Source: Arthrobacter jinronghuae
GTDB lineage: Bacteria; Actinomycetota; Actinomycetes; Actinomycetales; Micrococcaceae
Assembly: GCF_025244825.1 (NCBI RefSeq)
Contig: NZ_CP104263.1
Location: 1 to 64,000 of the forward strand
DNA length: 64,000 bases
Reading direction: 5' to 3'
Shown here: positions 44,998-54,172 of the stretch, one piece after another
Position numbering within the stretch: the first letter of the stretch is position 1
Layout of the letters: every line of letters starts with the position of its first letter
Program-made: the position numbers and the translations under genes
Notes under the pieces: generated by a model
What the model saw: the letters and a program-made list of their open reading frames with translations, nothing else
What the model was told of the DNA's origin: nothing
The model's database searches: none

Positions 44998-46500
44998 CTA
45001 AACGGCCGTGTCGGGGGCGGCCGGGGTTGTGAGGCGCGCTGCCTGCCGGGTGATGTTCTTGGCCATGGAGGGAAAGATCAGGCCGTGGAAAGGGGCAATA
45101 AGCCACCAATAGAGCTTGCCGCCCAGACCCTTCGGGAAGTAAATGGCCCGCTGCCGGTAGACACTGCCGCCGTCGCCGTCCGGGTCCACCCGCATCTCCA
45201 GCCAGGCCTTGCCGGGCACCCGCATCTCCGCACGCAGCCGCAGCAGGGTGCCGCGCTCCAGCAGTTCCACCCGCCACCAGTCCACCACGTCACCGGTGAA
45301 CAGTGTGGTGGGGTTCCGCCGGCCGCGGGTAAGGCCCGCCCCGCCGACGGTTTTGTCCAGCACCCCGCGGATGGCCCAGGCCATGGGCAGCGAATACCAG
45401 CCGTTCCGGCCGCCCACTCCCTCGATGACCTGCCAGACCGCGGCCGGATCCACGGCCGCGCGGCGCTGCCGGGAGTCCACATAAACCGTCTGGCCCGCCC
45501 AGTCCGGGTCGCTGGGCAGGGGATCGGAGGCCAGATCGGACGACGCCGAGGCGCTGGCCCAGGTGGTCTCCACCTCGCCGCGCTTCTCCTTGCCCAGTGC
45601 CCGCTTCACGGCGTCGTGGTAGTCCGTCAGGCCGCCGTCGGGCAGCGGCAGGTATTGGTCAATATCGTGTTCCTTGGCAACGGCGTCGTGCTGCAGGGAT
45701 TCCACCAGCGGCAACGACATCGAACGCGGGATCGGGGTCACCAGGGCCACCCATAGTCCGGCCAGCCGGGGAGCCGGCAGCGGCAGGGCGTAGATGCGGC
45801 GCCGGGGCAATCCGGCTTCCTCCGCATATCCGTTCATGATTTCCGCGTAGGTCAGGACTTCCCGGGACCCGATATCGAAGGTCCGGTTCACGCCGGCGGG
45901 GAGGTCCACGGCCCGCACCAGGTAGTGCAGGACGTCCCGGACGGCAATCGGTTCGATGCGACGGCGTACCCAGCTTGGCGCCGGCATCACGGGCAGGGTT
46001 TCCGTCAGGTGCCGGATCATCTCGAAGGAGGCGGAACCGGAACCGATCACGACGCCGGCCTGGTAGACAACGGCGGGCACCTCGCCGTCGAGCAGGATCC
46101 GCCCCACCTCGGTCCTGGATTTCATGTGCGGCGACAACTCGCCTTCCTCCGGATGCAGCCCGCCGAGATACACGATCCGCTGCACGCCGGCCTCCGCGGC
46201 GGCGTCGGCCACCAAGTGGGCGATAGCTGCCTCCTGACCGCCAAAACCCTTCCCGGACGCCATGGAGTGCACCAGGAAGTAGAGGGTGTCGATACCGGTG
46301 AAGGCGGCCGCGGCAGATTCCCGGTCCGAAAGGTCGCCCTGGACGATTTCGACGTCGGATGCCCAGGGCACATCCGAGAGCTTTTCGGGGGAGCGTGCCA
46401 GGACCCGCACGCGGTGGCCGTCCTCAAGTAAAAGCGGAACAAGCCGTCCGCCGATGTAACCGGTGGCCCCAGTGACCAGAATGTGCTGGCTTTCCGTCAT
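44998..46500 (-). CDS. NAD(P)H-binding SDR-type protein with DUF2867
   Basis: 500 residues. An extended/atypical SDR domain (about 1-250) starts QHILVTGATGYIGGRLVPLL and contains YLGGLHPEEGELSPHMKSR; a C-terminal DUF2867 domain (about 330-490) has YSLPMAWAIRGVLDKTVGG and LYWWLIAPFHGLIFPSMAKN. This combination is common in actinobacteria and resembles YwnB/complex I assembly-type proteins, but the substrate is not known. ATG at 46500. The opposite-strand ligD begins about 165 bp away. Confidence 0.87.
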   Translation of the reverse strand: MTESQHILVTGATGYIGGRLVPLLLEDGHRVRVLARSPEKLSDVPWASDVEIVQGDLSDRESAAAAFTGIDTLYFLVHSMASGKGFGGQEAAIAHLVADAAAEAGVQRIVYLGGLHPEEGELSPHMKSRTEVGRILLDGEVPAVVYQAGVVIGSGSASFEMIRHLTETLPVMPAPSWVRRRIEPIAVRDVLHYLVRAVDLPAGVNRTFDIGSREVLTYAEIMNGYAEEAGLPRRRIYALPLPAPRLAGLWVALVTPIPRSMSLPLVESLQHDAVAKEHDIDQYLPLPDGGLTDYHDAVKRALGKEKRGEVETTWASASASSDLASDPLPSDPDWAGQTVYVDSRQRRAAVDPAAVWQVIEGVGGRNGWYSLPMAWAIRGVLDKTVGGAGLTRGRRNPTTLFTGDVVDWWRVELLERGTLLRLRAEMRVPGKAWLEMRVDPDGDGGSVYRQRAIYFPKGLGGKLYWWLIAPFHGLIFPSMAKNITRQAARLTTPAAPDTAV

Positions 46501-46665
46501 TTTTCCAACATACGCGCGCGCCGCCGCCGATGGTCAGGCCAGTCGGACACTCTGGGTGAAACCTTCCGAAGACTCTTCCGGTTTGCTGTGGAGGTTACCT
46601 CCGGATTGATAAGCCCCCTGATGAAATACTGGTATTTGCCCGGTATCCCGGTAAGACTAGGGGGC

Positions 46666-49296
46666 ATGGCGACAGGCGGAGGAAAAAACCAGGAGACCGT
46701 CAGTGTGGAGGGGCACCGGCTCCGCTTGACCAACCTGGACAAGGTGCTTTATCCGGAAACGGAGACCACCAAGGCGGACGTGATTGCCTATTACGCTGCC
46801 GTGGCCGAGTACATGCTGCCGCACTCGCGCAACCGAGCGGCGACCCGCAAGCGCTGGGTGCACGGTGTGGGGACTCCCGAGCATCCCGGCCAGGTGTTCT
46901 TCCAGAAGAACCTCGAGGACTCCGCTCCGTCCTGGGTGAAGCGGTTCTCGATCGAGCACAAAACCTCCACCAACACCTACCCGGTGGTGAATGACCTGGC
47001 AACGCTGACCTGGCTGGCCCAGTCCGCCGCCCTCGAAATCCATGTGCCGCAGTGGCAGTTCGGGCCGCGCGGCAAGATCGGCAATGCGGACCGGATGGTT
47101 CTGGACCTCGACCCCGGTGAAGGGGCGGGGCTGGCCGAATGCGCCGAAGTGGCCCGGCTGGCAAGGGCCATCCTCTCTGACATGGGCCTCGATGCCCGGC
47201 CCGTGACCAGCGGTTCCAAGGGCATCCACCTGTATGCCGCACTGGACGGAAGCCAGAGCTCCGACGACATCAATGCGGTGGCCCATGAGCTGGCCCGCGC
47301 CCTGGAGGCGGACCATCCGGATCTGGTGGTCAGCGACATGAAGAAGACGCGGCGCGTGGGCAAGGTGTTGGTGGACTGGAGCCAGAACAACGGCAACAAG
47401 ACCACTATCTGCCCCTACTCGCTGCGGGGACGGTTCACGCCCACGGTGGCCGCCCCGCGGACCTGGAAAGAACTCGAGGATCCGGATCTCGCCCAACTGG
47501 ACTACCTGCAGGTGATGGACCGCGTCCGCAGCGGGTCCGATCCGCTCGCCGGCATGGAAAGCGGCGCCTTCGAGGCAGAAGCACTCGAGGAAGCGGAGAC
47601 CGGCGACACCGAGGCCGGCTCCGGCGGGGACCGGCTGACCAAGTACCGGAGCATGCGGGACGCCGCAAAGACACCGGAACCCGTCCCGGAGGAACCGTCC
47701 ACTTCCTCGGAGGGCAACAGCTTCGTTATCCAGGAGCACCACGCCCGCCGGCTGCACTGGGACTTCCGCTTGGAGCACGACGGCGTGCTGGTGTCCTGGG
47801 CGCTGCCTAAGGGCCCGCCGTCGACGTCCGGAAAGAACAATCTGGCCGTGCAGACCGAGGATCATCCGCTGGATTACGGCAAATTTGAAGGACATATTCC
47901 CAAAGGGGAATATGGCGGCGGGGACGTGACCATCTGGGATCACGGCACGTATGAGCGGGAAAAGTGGCGGGACGGCAAGGAAGTCATCGCCGTGCTCCAC
48001 GGCCAGCCCGACGGCGGCCTGGCCCGGGAAGGGGCCGCCGACCGGCGCTACGCACTGATCCACACCGGCTCGGGCGGCGACAAGGCCAACAACAACTGGC
48101 TGATCCACCTCATGAAGAACCAGCCGAAGCCGGGCGAAAAGGGGACGCCCGAAGCTCCGGCCGACGGGTCCGCCGCCGCTCCTGCGGATGCGCCCGCGGA
48201 CGCGCCGGAATCACCCACGGAGTCCGTGGCCGCTGCCGCCCGGACACGCCCCGCCACGGCCGCCGCTCCGGCAAAGACCTCGTCCGTCGACGTCGGGAAG
48301 GTGGCCCGCGACGCGGAAGACGCCTCGGTGCCCTCGGTCGAGCCGATGATGGCAACCCTCGGCAGCCGGGCTGAGATCAACGACGACGACGAGTGGGCCT
48401 TCGAAATGAAATGGGACGGCGTGCGCGCCGTCGTCACGGTAACGCCGGAAGGCACCCGGCTGATCTCCCGCAACGGCAATGACATGACCGCCGCCTATCC
48501 GGAACTGCAGGACCTCAGCGCGCACCTCAACGGGGAACGGGCGGTACTGGACGCCGAAATCGTCGCGCTGAACAAGGCCGGCCGGCCGGACTTCGGCCTG
48601 CTGCAGCCCCGCATGCACCTGACCAAGCCGCGGGAAATCGCTGCCGCCGCCGGGCGGACGCCGGTACACCTGATGGTCTTTGACCTGCTCTGGCTGGACG
48701 GGAACTCGCTGGCGGACCTCACCTACGAACAACGCCGGGAAATCCTCGAGCAGGCCGTCGAGCCCGTCCCCGGCGGGCACCTCCAGGTTCCCCCCGCACT
48801 GGACATGTCCATGGACGAGGCGGTGGCGGCCAGCAAGGAACTGGGGCTGGAAGGTGTGATGGCCAAACGCCGCACGAGCACCTACAACCCCGGCAGGCGT
48901 TCCAAGAACTGGGTAAAGCTGAAGAACCAGCTCACCCAGGAGGTAGTGGTGGTGGGCTGGCGGCCGGGGCAGGGCAACCGGCAGAACAAGGTCGGTTCCC
49001 TCCTGGTCGCCGTTCCGGACGGGGTGGACCTGAAATACATCGGACGGGTCGGGTCCGGACTGAGCGAGAAGGACCTCGCCACAATCGGCCCGCGCCTGAA
49101 GAAGATGTCCCGCAAAACGGCGCCGCTGGACGATGTTCCGTCCGCAGATGCCTCCGATGCCCAGTGGGTGCGGCCGGCACTGGTGGGCGAAGTGACCTTC
49201 TCCGAACGCACCGGCACCGGAAAACTCCGCCATCCCGTCTGGCGCGGCCTGCGCCCCGATAAGAAACCCTCCGACGTCGTGGTGGAGACCGTCTAG
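46666..49296 (+). CDS. ligD: Multifunctional ATP-dependent DNA ligase D (LigD)
   Basis: End-joining enzyme with three activities. The 876-residue product carries, in order, a primase/polymerase domain (about 1-290; catalytic DLDPGEG motif), a 3'-phosphoesterase domain (about 345-480; HH and HWDFR at His358, 359, 364), a disordered Ala/Pro-rich linker (about 485-550) and an ATP-dependent ligase domain with Lys582 in MKWDGVR, ending in the OB fold. The order POL-PE-LIG matches mycobacterial LigD. ATG at 46666 chosen; in-frame sequence upstream has no better start. Works with Ku encoded at 39498-40400. Confidence 0.95.
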   Translation: MATGGGKNQETVSVEGHRLRLTNLDKVLYPETETTKADVIAYYAAVAEYMLPHSRNRAATRKRWVHGVGTPEHPGQVFFQKNLEDSAPSWVKRFSIEHKTSTNTYPVVNDLATLTWLAQSAALEIHVPQWQFGPRGKIGNADRMVLDLDPGEGAGLAECAEVARLARAILSDMGLDARPVTSGSKGIHLYAALDGSQSSDDINAVAHELARALEADHPDLVVSDMKKTRRVGKVLVDWSQNNGNKTTICPYSLRGRFTPTVAAPRTWKELEDPDLAQLDYLQVMDRVRSGSDPLAGMESGAFEAEALEEAETGDTEAGSGGDRLTKYRSMRDAAKTPEPVPEEPSTSSEGNSFVIQEHHARRLHWDFRLEHDGVLVSWALPKGPPSTSGKNNLAVQTEDHPLDYGKFEGHIPKGEYGGGDVTIWDHGTYEREKWRDGKEVIAVLHGQPDGGLAREGAADRRYALIHTGSGGDKANNNWLIHLMKNQPKPGEKGTPEAPADGSAAAPADAPADAPESPTESVAAAARTRPATAAAPAKTSSVDVGKVARDAEDASVPSVEPMMATLGSRAEINDDDEWAFEMKWDGVRAVVTVTPEGTRLISRNGNDMTAAYPELQDLSAHLNGERAVLDAEIVALNKAGRPDFGLLQPRMHLTKPREIAAAAGRTPVHLMVFDLLWLDGNSLADLTYEQRREILEQAVEPVPGGHLQVPPALDMSMDEAVAASKELGLEGVMAKRRTSTYNPGRRSKNWVKLKNQLTQEVVVVGWRPGQGNRQNKVGSLLVAVPDGVDLKYIGRVGSGLSEKDLATIGPRLKKMSRKTAPLDDVPSADASDAQWVRPALVGEVTFSERTGTGKLRHPVWRGLRPDKKPSDVVVETV

Positions 49297-49332
49297 GCTC
49301 ACCACGTCTACACCGTCCGGAAAGGACCCAAG

Positions 49333-51810
49333 ATGACCGAGACCAGTGCTGCCCCGCCGGACCGCATCCCCGGCACCGAACCGCATCCCGACAGCGCCCT
49401 GGACGGCGTGGACGCCTGGTGGCGGGCCGCGAACTACCTTTCCGCCGGGCAGATTTACCTGCGGGACAACCCGCTGCTGCGCCGGCCGCTGGAAAAATCC
49501 GACGTCAAGGCGCGGCTGCTGGGCCACTGGGGCACCACCCCCGGACTGAACTTCATCTACGCCCACCTGAACCGGCTGATCCGCGAGCAGAAACGCAACG
49601 TCCTGTTCATTACCGGACCAGGGCACGGCGGCCCGGCGAATGTTGCCAACGCCTGGCTGGAAGGCACCTACTCGGAGATCTACAGCCATGTGGGACGGGA
49701 CGCGGAAGGGCTGCGCACCCTGTTCCGGCAGTTCTCCTACCCCGGCGGAATCCCCAGCCATGCGGCCCCGGAGACTCCCGGGTCCATCCACGAGGGCGGT
49801 GAACTGGGCTATTCCCTGGCCCACGCCTACGGAGCGGTCTTCGACAACCCGGACCTGGTGGCTGCCACGGTGATCGGCGACGGCGAGGCCGAAACCGGTC
49901 CGCTGGCCGCCAGCTGGCATTCCAACAGCTTCCTCGACCCGGCCGTGGACGGAGCGGTGCTGCCCATCCTGCACCTGAACGGCTACAAGATCGCCAACCC
50001 CACCATCCTGTCCCGGATGCCCGAGGAACAGCTGCTGAAACTGCTCGAAGGCTACGGCTACCGCCCCTACGTGGTGACCGTGGAGGATCCGAACGCCGTC
50101 CGGCAGGCCCACGAGGACTTCGCTGCCGTGCTGGAGACCTGCCTGGCGGAAATCACCTCGATCCAGGAGCCGTACCGCACCGGCGAAAAAACCGCGGTGA
50201 CCCCGGACGTCCCCGCCGATGCGATGGAGCAGCACGCTCCGCGGTGGCCGATGATCGTCTTCCGCTCGCCCAAGGGCTGGACCGGGCCGGCCGTGGTCGA
50301 CGGACTGCAGGTCGAGGGCACCTGGCGCGCGCATCAGGTGCCGCTGTCCGAGATCCACGACAACCCGGAGCATCTGGCCCAGCTGCAGGAATGGCTGCAG
50401 TCCTACCGACCCGGGGAGCTGTTTGACGCCGAGGGCCGGCTTGTCGAAGAGATTGCCGCGCTGGCCCCGGAAGGGGACCTGCGCATGAGTGCAACGCCGT
50501 ACGCGAACGGCGGGCGCCTGCTCCAGGACCTGCACCTGCCGGAGTACGCGGACCATGCCGTGAAGATCGACCATCCGGGCTCCGAACGGGTCAGCCCGAT
50601 GTTTAATCTGGGCGGCTACCTGCGCGAAGTGATCCGGAAGAACCCCTCCAACTTCCGGATTTTCGGACCGGATGAGACAGCGTCCAACCGGCTGCAGGCC
50701 GTCTATGACGTCACGGACAAGGCCTGGCAGCAGCGGATTGACGAACTCGACGAACATCTGGCCCGCAGCGGACGCGTGGCCGAGGTGCTCAGCGAGCACC
50801 TGTGCGAGGGGTGGCTGGAGGGGTACCTGCTGACCGGCCGGCACGGCGTGTTCAACTGCTACGAAGCGTTTGTGCACATTGTGGATTCCATGTTCAACCA
50901 GCACGCCAAGTGGCTGAAGGTCAGCCGCGGGCTGAGCTGGCGCCAGCCGGTCGCGTCGCTCAACTACCTGCTCTCCAGCCACGTCTGGCAGCAGGACCAC
51001 AACGGGTTCTCGCACCAGGACCCCGGCTTCATTGACCACGTGGTGAACAAAAAGGCAGACGTCATCCGGGTCTACCTCCCGCCGGACGCCAACACACTGC
51101 TGGCCGTGGCCGGGAACATCCTGGACAGCCGGGACCGGGTCAACGTGGTGGTCTCCGGCAAGCAGCCGGCCCCGGTCTGGCTGGACCCGGAGCAGGCGCT
51201 GCTGCACGTGGAGCGCGGCATCGGGATCTGGGACTTCGCCGGCAGCGAAGGCGCGGGTCCGGGCACCCGGACCGATCCCGACGTCGTGATGGCCTGCGCC
51301 GGCGACGTCCCCACCCTGGAAACAGTGGCCGCTGCTGCGCTGCTGAAGGACCAGCTCCCGGAGCTGAAAATCCGGGTGGTCAACGTGGTGGACCTGATGG
51401 TGCTGCAGGATCCGCGCGAGCATCCGAACGGGCTGTCCGACCGGGATTTCGACACCCTGTTCACGCAGGATAAGCCCGTGGTTTTCGCCTATCACGGCTA
51501 TCCCTGGCTGATCCACCGCCTGACCTACCGGCGCACCAACCACGACAACCTGCATGTGCGCGGGTACAAGGAAGAAGGCACCACCACCACACCGTTCGAC
51601 ATGGCCATGCTGAACCAGATTGACCGGTTCCAATTGGCCATCGACGTGCTGGACCGGGTAGCGTCGCTGGGATCGACGCAGGCGTCCTTCCGGCAGCATT
51701 TGCAGGACGAACGGGCACGTGCCCGGCAGTACACCCGCGACGAAGGGCAGGATCCGCCGTACATCACCGGTTGGAACCTGCAGGAAGCAGAGCAGGACAC
51801 GCCCGGCTGA
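49333..51810 (+). CDS. xfp: Phosphoketolase (xylulose-5-phosphate/fructose-6-phosphate)
   Basis: Thiamine-diphosphate enzyme that splits xylulose 5-phosphate (and often fructose 6-phosphate) to acetyl phosphate and a shorter sugar phosphate. The 825 residues have [34 protein letters not shown], the TPP motif [11 protein letters not shown] and, later, [14 protein letters not shown] and [16 protein letters not shown], all family hallmarks. ATG at 49333 has GGAAAGGA. No acetate kinase or phosphotransacetylase is in the window, so its use in a bypass is inferred. Confidence 0.95.
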   Translation: MTETSAAPPDRIPGTEPHPDSALDGVDAWWRAANYLSAGQIYLRDNPLLRRPLEKSDVKARLLGHWGTTPGLNFIYAHLNRLIREQKRNVLFITGPGHGGPANVANAWLEGTYSEIYSHVGRDAEGLRTLFRQFSYPGGIPSHAAPETPGSIHEGGELGYSLAHAYGAVFDNPDLVAATVIGDGEAETGPLAASWHSNSFLDPAVDGAVLPILHLNGYKIANPTILSRMPEEQLLKLLEGYGYRPYVVTVEDPNAVRQAHEDFAAVLETCLAEITSIQEPYRTGEKTAVTPDVPADAMEQHAPRWPMIVFRSPKGWTGPAVVDGLQVEGTWRAHQVPLSEIHDNPEHLAQLQEWLQSYRPGELFDAEGRLVEEIAALAPEGDLRMSATPYANGGRLLQDLHLPEYADHAVKIDHPGSERVSPMFNLGGYLREVIRKNPSNFRIFGPDETASNRLQAVYDVTDKAWQQRIDELDEHLARSGRVAEVLSEHLCEGWLEGYLLTGRHGVFNCYEAFVHIVDSMFNQHAKWLKVSRGLSWRQPVASLNYLLSSHVWQQDHNGFSHQDPGFIDHVVNKKADVIRVYLPPDANTLLAVAGNILDSRDRVNVVVSGKQPAPVWLDPEQALLHVERGIGIWDFAGSEGAGPGTRTDPDVVMACAGDVPTLETVAAAALLKDQLPELKIRVVNVVDLMVLQDPREHPNGLSDRDFDTLFTQDKPVVFAYHGYPWLIHRLTYRRTNHDNLHVRGYKEEGTTTTPFDMAMLNQIDRFQLAIDVLDRVASLGSTQASFRQHLQDERARARQYTRDEGQDPPYITGWNLQEAEQDTPG

Positions 51811-51909
51811 GTTTCACTGGCCGGGCGCGGTACGCACAGGCTTCGGCGGCGCCCGTAAGGGGCAGCCCGCCGTGGAAAAAGTACGATCCATCCATCGAAG
51901 GAGAGTTCA

Positions 51910-52377
51910 TTGACCACTGATCAGACGAGCGTTGTAGTTTCCCGGGTCATCGATGCCTCGGCAGCAGACATCTTCAACCTGTTGTCCAACCCCGAGCGCC
52001 ACCACGAGCTGGACGGTTCCGGCATGGTGGTTTCGGACGAGAAGACCGACCGCATCACGGCTTCCGGCCAGGTCTTCAAAATGAACATGCACAATGAAAA
52101 AATGGGCGACTACCAGACGGAAAACCACGTCACCGGGTACGACCACAACAAGCTGCTGGCCTGGCAGACCGCTCCGGCCGGCACCGAGCCCAAGGGCTGG
52201 CAGTGGGTCTGGGAACTTCAGGCCGACGGCGCCGACTCCACCGAGGTGACCCTGACCTATGACTGGTCCCACGTCACCGACAAGGAAACCCTGAAGAAGG
52301 TTTCCTTCCCGATGGTGTCCAAGGACGACCTTGAGGACTCGCTGAACAAGCTCGCCGCAGCGGTTTCCGGAGCCTAG
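51910..52377 (+). CDS. SRPBCC family protein
   Basis: 155-residue START/SRPBCC protein: VVVSRVIDASAADIFNLLSN at the N-terminus, HHELDGSGMV, then TGYDHNKLLAWQTAP, VTLTYDWSHVTDKE and a final helix DDLEDSLNKLAAAVSG. It is a different, shorter relative of the protein at 34564-35154. Ligand unknown. TTG at 51910 with GAAGGAGAG just upstream. Stands alone after the phosphoketolase gene. Confidence 0.87.
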   Translation: MTTDQTSVVVSRVIDASAADIFNLLSNPERHHELDGSGMVVSDEKTDRITASGQVFKMNMHNEKMGDYQTENHVTGYDHNKLLAWQTAPAGTEPKGWQWVWELQADGADSTEVTLTYDWSHVTDKETLKKVSFPMVSKDDLEDSLNKLAAAVSGA

Positions 52378-52394
52378 CGGCTTTTTTAGAACGT

Positions 52395-52442
52395 ACGACG
52401 GCGGCCGGTGCCTTCCTTCGGGAGGGCGCGGGCCGCCGTCGT
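52395..52442. terminator. Hairpin after the SRPBCC gene
   Basis: Arms ACGACGGCGGCC (52395-52406) and GGCCGCCGTCGT (52431-52442) with an inner GCC-rich stem and TTCG loop. No T-run follows. Its outer arm matches that of the hairpin at 52925-52973. Confidence 0.7.
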
Positions 52443-52456
52443 TGTAAGGTGGCGCA

Positions 52457-52900
52457 ATGATTCGCGAAAGCACACCGCTGGACATCCCCCAACTCGCCCG
52501 GCTCCGGGCTGCCTGGGTGGCCGAGGCGGGCGGGGACGGTCCGGCTGATGCGGGCTTTGTGGCCGAGTTCAGCACGTGGCTGGCGGCCAACCCCCGTACC
52601 TTCTTCGTTGCCGTTGCGGATGGCGGCGACGCCCTGATCGGCATGCTGAACCTGTCGATCTTCGAGCGCATGCCGAAACCGGACAAACCGGCTTCAGTCT
52701 GGGTTTACCTGGCGAATACCTACGTGTTGCCCGCGCACCGCAACGCGGGGGTAGGCAGCGCCCTGGTGTCCGCGGCAGTCGACTATGCGCGGGGCATCGG
52801 GGCGGCGCGGATTGTCACCTCGCCGTCGCAGGCGTCAAAGAACTTCTACGCGCGGCACGGTTTCGAGGCGGCGGAGGAACTGGCCGTCTACCGGTTCTGA
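52457..52900 (+). CDS. GNAT family N-acetyltransferase
   Basis: 147-residue acetyltransferase fold. RESTPLDIPQLARLRAAWV at the start, VWVYLANTYVLPAHRNAGVGSALVSA (given in part; the acetyl-CoA loop is RNAGVGSAL) in the middle, and FYARHGFEAAEELAVYRF at the end. The acceptor substrate cannot be read. ATG at 52457, framed by two similar hairpins, so monocistronic. Confidence 0.87.
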   Translation: MIRESTPLDIPQLARLRAAWVAEAGGDGPADAGFVAEFSTWLAANPRTFFVAVADGGDALIGMLNLSIFERMPKPDKPASVWVYLANTYVLPAHRNAGVGSALVSAAVDYARGIGAARIVTSPSQASKNFYARHGFEAAEELAVYRF

Positions 52901-52924
52901 CCCGCGGCAAGGACCGCCAAAACA

Positions 52925-52973
52925 ACGACGGCGACCGGTTCCCTCCGCGGAGAAGGGAACCGGCCGCCGTCGT
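52925..52973. terminator. Terminator between convergent GNAT and SDR genes
   Basis: 20-bp arms (52925-52944 and 52954-52973) with one mismatch and a GC-rich 9-nt loop. Serves both strands. Confidence 0.8.
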
Positions 52974-52992
52974 GCTTATCTGCGGTGAGTGA

Positions 52993-53991
52993 TTAGACCG
53001 CGGACCAGCCGCCGTCAGACGGCAGGATGGCGCCGTTGATGTTCACGCCGTCATCGCTGAGCAGGAACGTGATGGAGGCCGCGAGGTCCTCCGCCGAGGC
53101 CAGGCCCGGAATATTCACGCGTGCCGGGGACAAGCGAGCCTCGCCGTACTCGCTGGTCTTGCCGCCCATCGGAATGCCGGTGGCCACGCCGCCCGGAGCC
53201 ACGGCGTTTACACGGATGCCTTCACGGGCATACATAAACGCGGTGCTGCGGGTAATGCCGACCACGGCGTGCTTGGACGCCGTGTAGGCCACACCGGAAG
53301 CGGAGCCGCGCAGGCCGGCCTCGGAGGTGATGTTCACAATCGAGCCCTTGCGTGCTTCGAGCATCGTCGGCAGCACGGCGCGGGTCAGGCGCATCAGGCC
53401 CTCCACGTTGACGGCGAAAATCTTCTGCCACATGGCATCGGAGACCTCGTGCAGCGGGGAGAAGTCGTCATTGATGCCGGCCACGTTGGCCAGACCGTCA
53501 ATCTTGGCGCCGGATGCGGCCATGATGCGGTCAATGGCGGCGGCGTCGGTCAGGTCGCCCGCAACCGGAACAATGGCCTCGCCCAGTTCTTCGGCGAGTT
53601 CCTTGATCTTCACCTCGGCGATGTCGACGGCAATCACGCGGCCGCCTTCACGGGCGATGCGGCTGGCGGTGGCACGGCCGATGCCGGAACCGGCGCCGGT
53701 GACGATGATGGTGCGGCCTTCGAAACGGCCTTCAACGGTCGGCAGGGCGGTTTCCGCGATCTCGGGCATCACGCCGCCGTTGGCCTGCTTCACGAGTTCA
53801 TCCACGGCGGCCTGCGGGAACTTGCCCTGGCTGAGGTCAACCAGCTGCTGCAGCTTCATGGTCAGGGCGGGGCCGAGTGTGTTCTCGTCGCTACCGGCCT
53901 GTGCAAGGAAACCGCGGATGGCGGGGCCGCCGGCGGGGTGGTCGAGCCACTGCTGGACGGTGTTCTGGGCGGTGATGGGCGAATTGGCCAC
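52993..53991 (-). CDS. SDR family oxidoreductase with a helical N-terminal extension
   Basis: 332 residues. Residues about 90-330 are a classical SDR: TGAGSGIGRATASRI, NVAGIND, catalytic Ser in NITSEAGL, YTASK, and PGGVATGIP, ending LPSDGGW. The first about 85 residues (VQQWLDHPAGGPAIRGFLAQ and QLQQLVDLSQGK-like helices) are an extra domain that resembles the tail-type linkers found near glycosidases; I do not recognise a family. GTG start at 53991 has AAAGGA. Divergent from a LacI-type regulator with a palindrome in the shared promoter. Confidence 0.85.
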   Translation of the reverse strand: MANSPITAQNTVQQWLDHPAGGPAIRGFLAQAGSDENTLGPALTMKLQQLVDLSQGKFPQAAVDELVKQANGGVMPEIAETALPTVEGRFEGRTIIVTGAGSGIGRATASRIAREGGRVIAVDIAEVKIKELAEELGEAIVPVAGDLTDAAAIDRIMAASGAKIDGLANVAGINDDFSPLHEVSDAMWQKIFAVNVEGLMRLTRAVLPTMLEARKGSIVNITSEAGLRGSASGVAYTASKHAVVGITRSTAFMYAREGIRVNAVAPGGVATGIPMGGKTSEYGEARLSPARVNIPGLASAEDLAASITFLLSDDGVNINGAILPSDGGWSAV

Positions 53992-54060
53992 GAACCGGTC
54001 CTTTCGATCGGGGAGCGGCCGTAATCTGCGGCCGCCGGTTTCGGCAGCTCACCGCGATGG

Positions 54061-54072
54061 TTACACGTGTAA
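54061..54072. promoter_or_regulatory. Palindrome between SDR and LacI-type gene (candidate LacI-family operator)
   Basis: TTACACGTGTAA is a perfect 12-bp palindrome with the central CG typical of LacI-family operators. It is 70 bp upstream of the SDR start and 101 bp upstream of the regulator start, and may overlap the SDR -10 region. A second inverted repeat GGAGA-AA-TCTCC lies at 54096-54107. Confidence 0.6.
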
Positions 54073-54172
54073 GTTGCCTGTATCGTCAGACTACCGGAGA
54101 AATCTCCAATGGATAAGGGCTGACATTGCCGTGTTTGGGCGGGTCGCAAAGGCTAGGCGAAAGAGGGACGGG

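Noticed and set aside
46483..46665. Longer LigD N-terminus starting at 46483
   Set aside because: This would overlap the divergent gene start, and the extra residues are Arg-rich with no homology to the polymerase domain; ATG 46666 fits better.
48211..51699. Open frame of about 1160 codons on the minus strand opposite ligD and phosphoketolase
   Set aside because: Same GC-rich antisense effect; both plus-strand genes are certain and the antisense product shows no family motif.
52395..52973. The two similar hairpins around the GNAT gene as a mobile element
   Set aside because: Only about 9-12 bp of outer arm are shared, there are no target duplications or transposase; ordinary terminators explain them.
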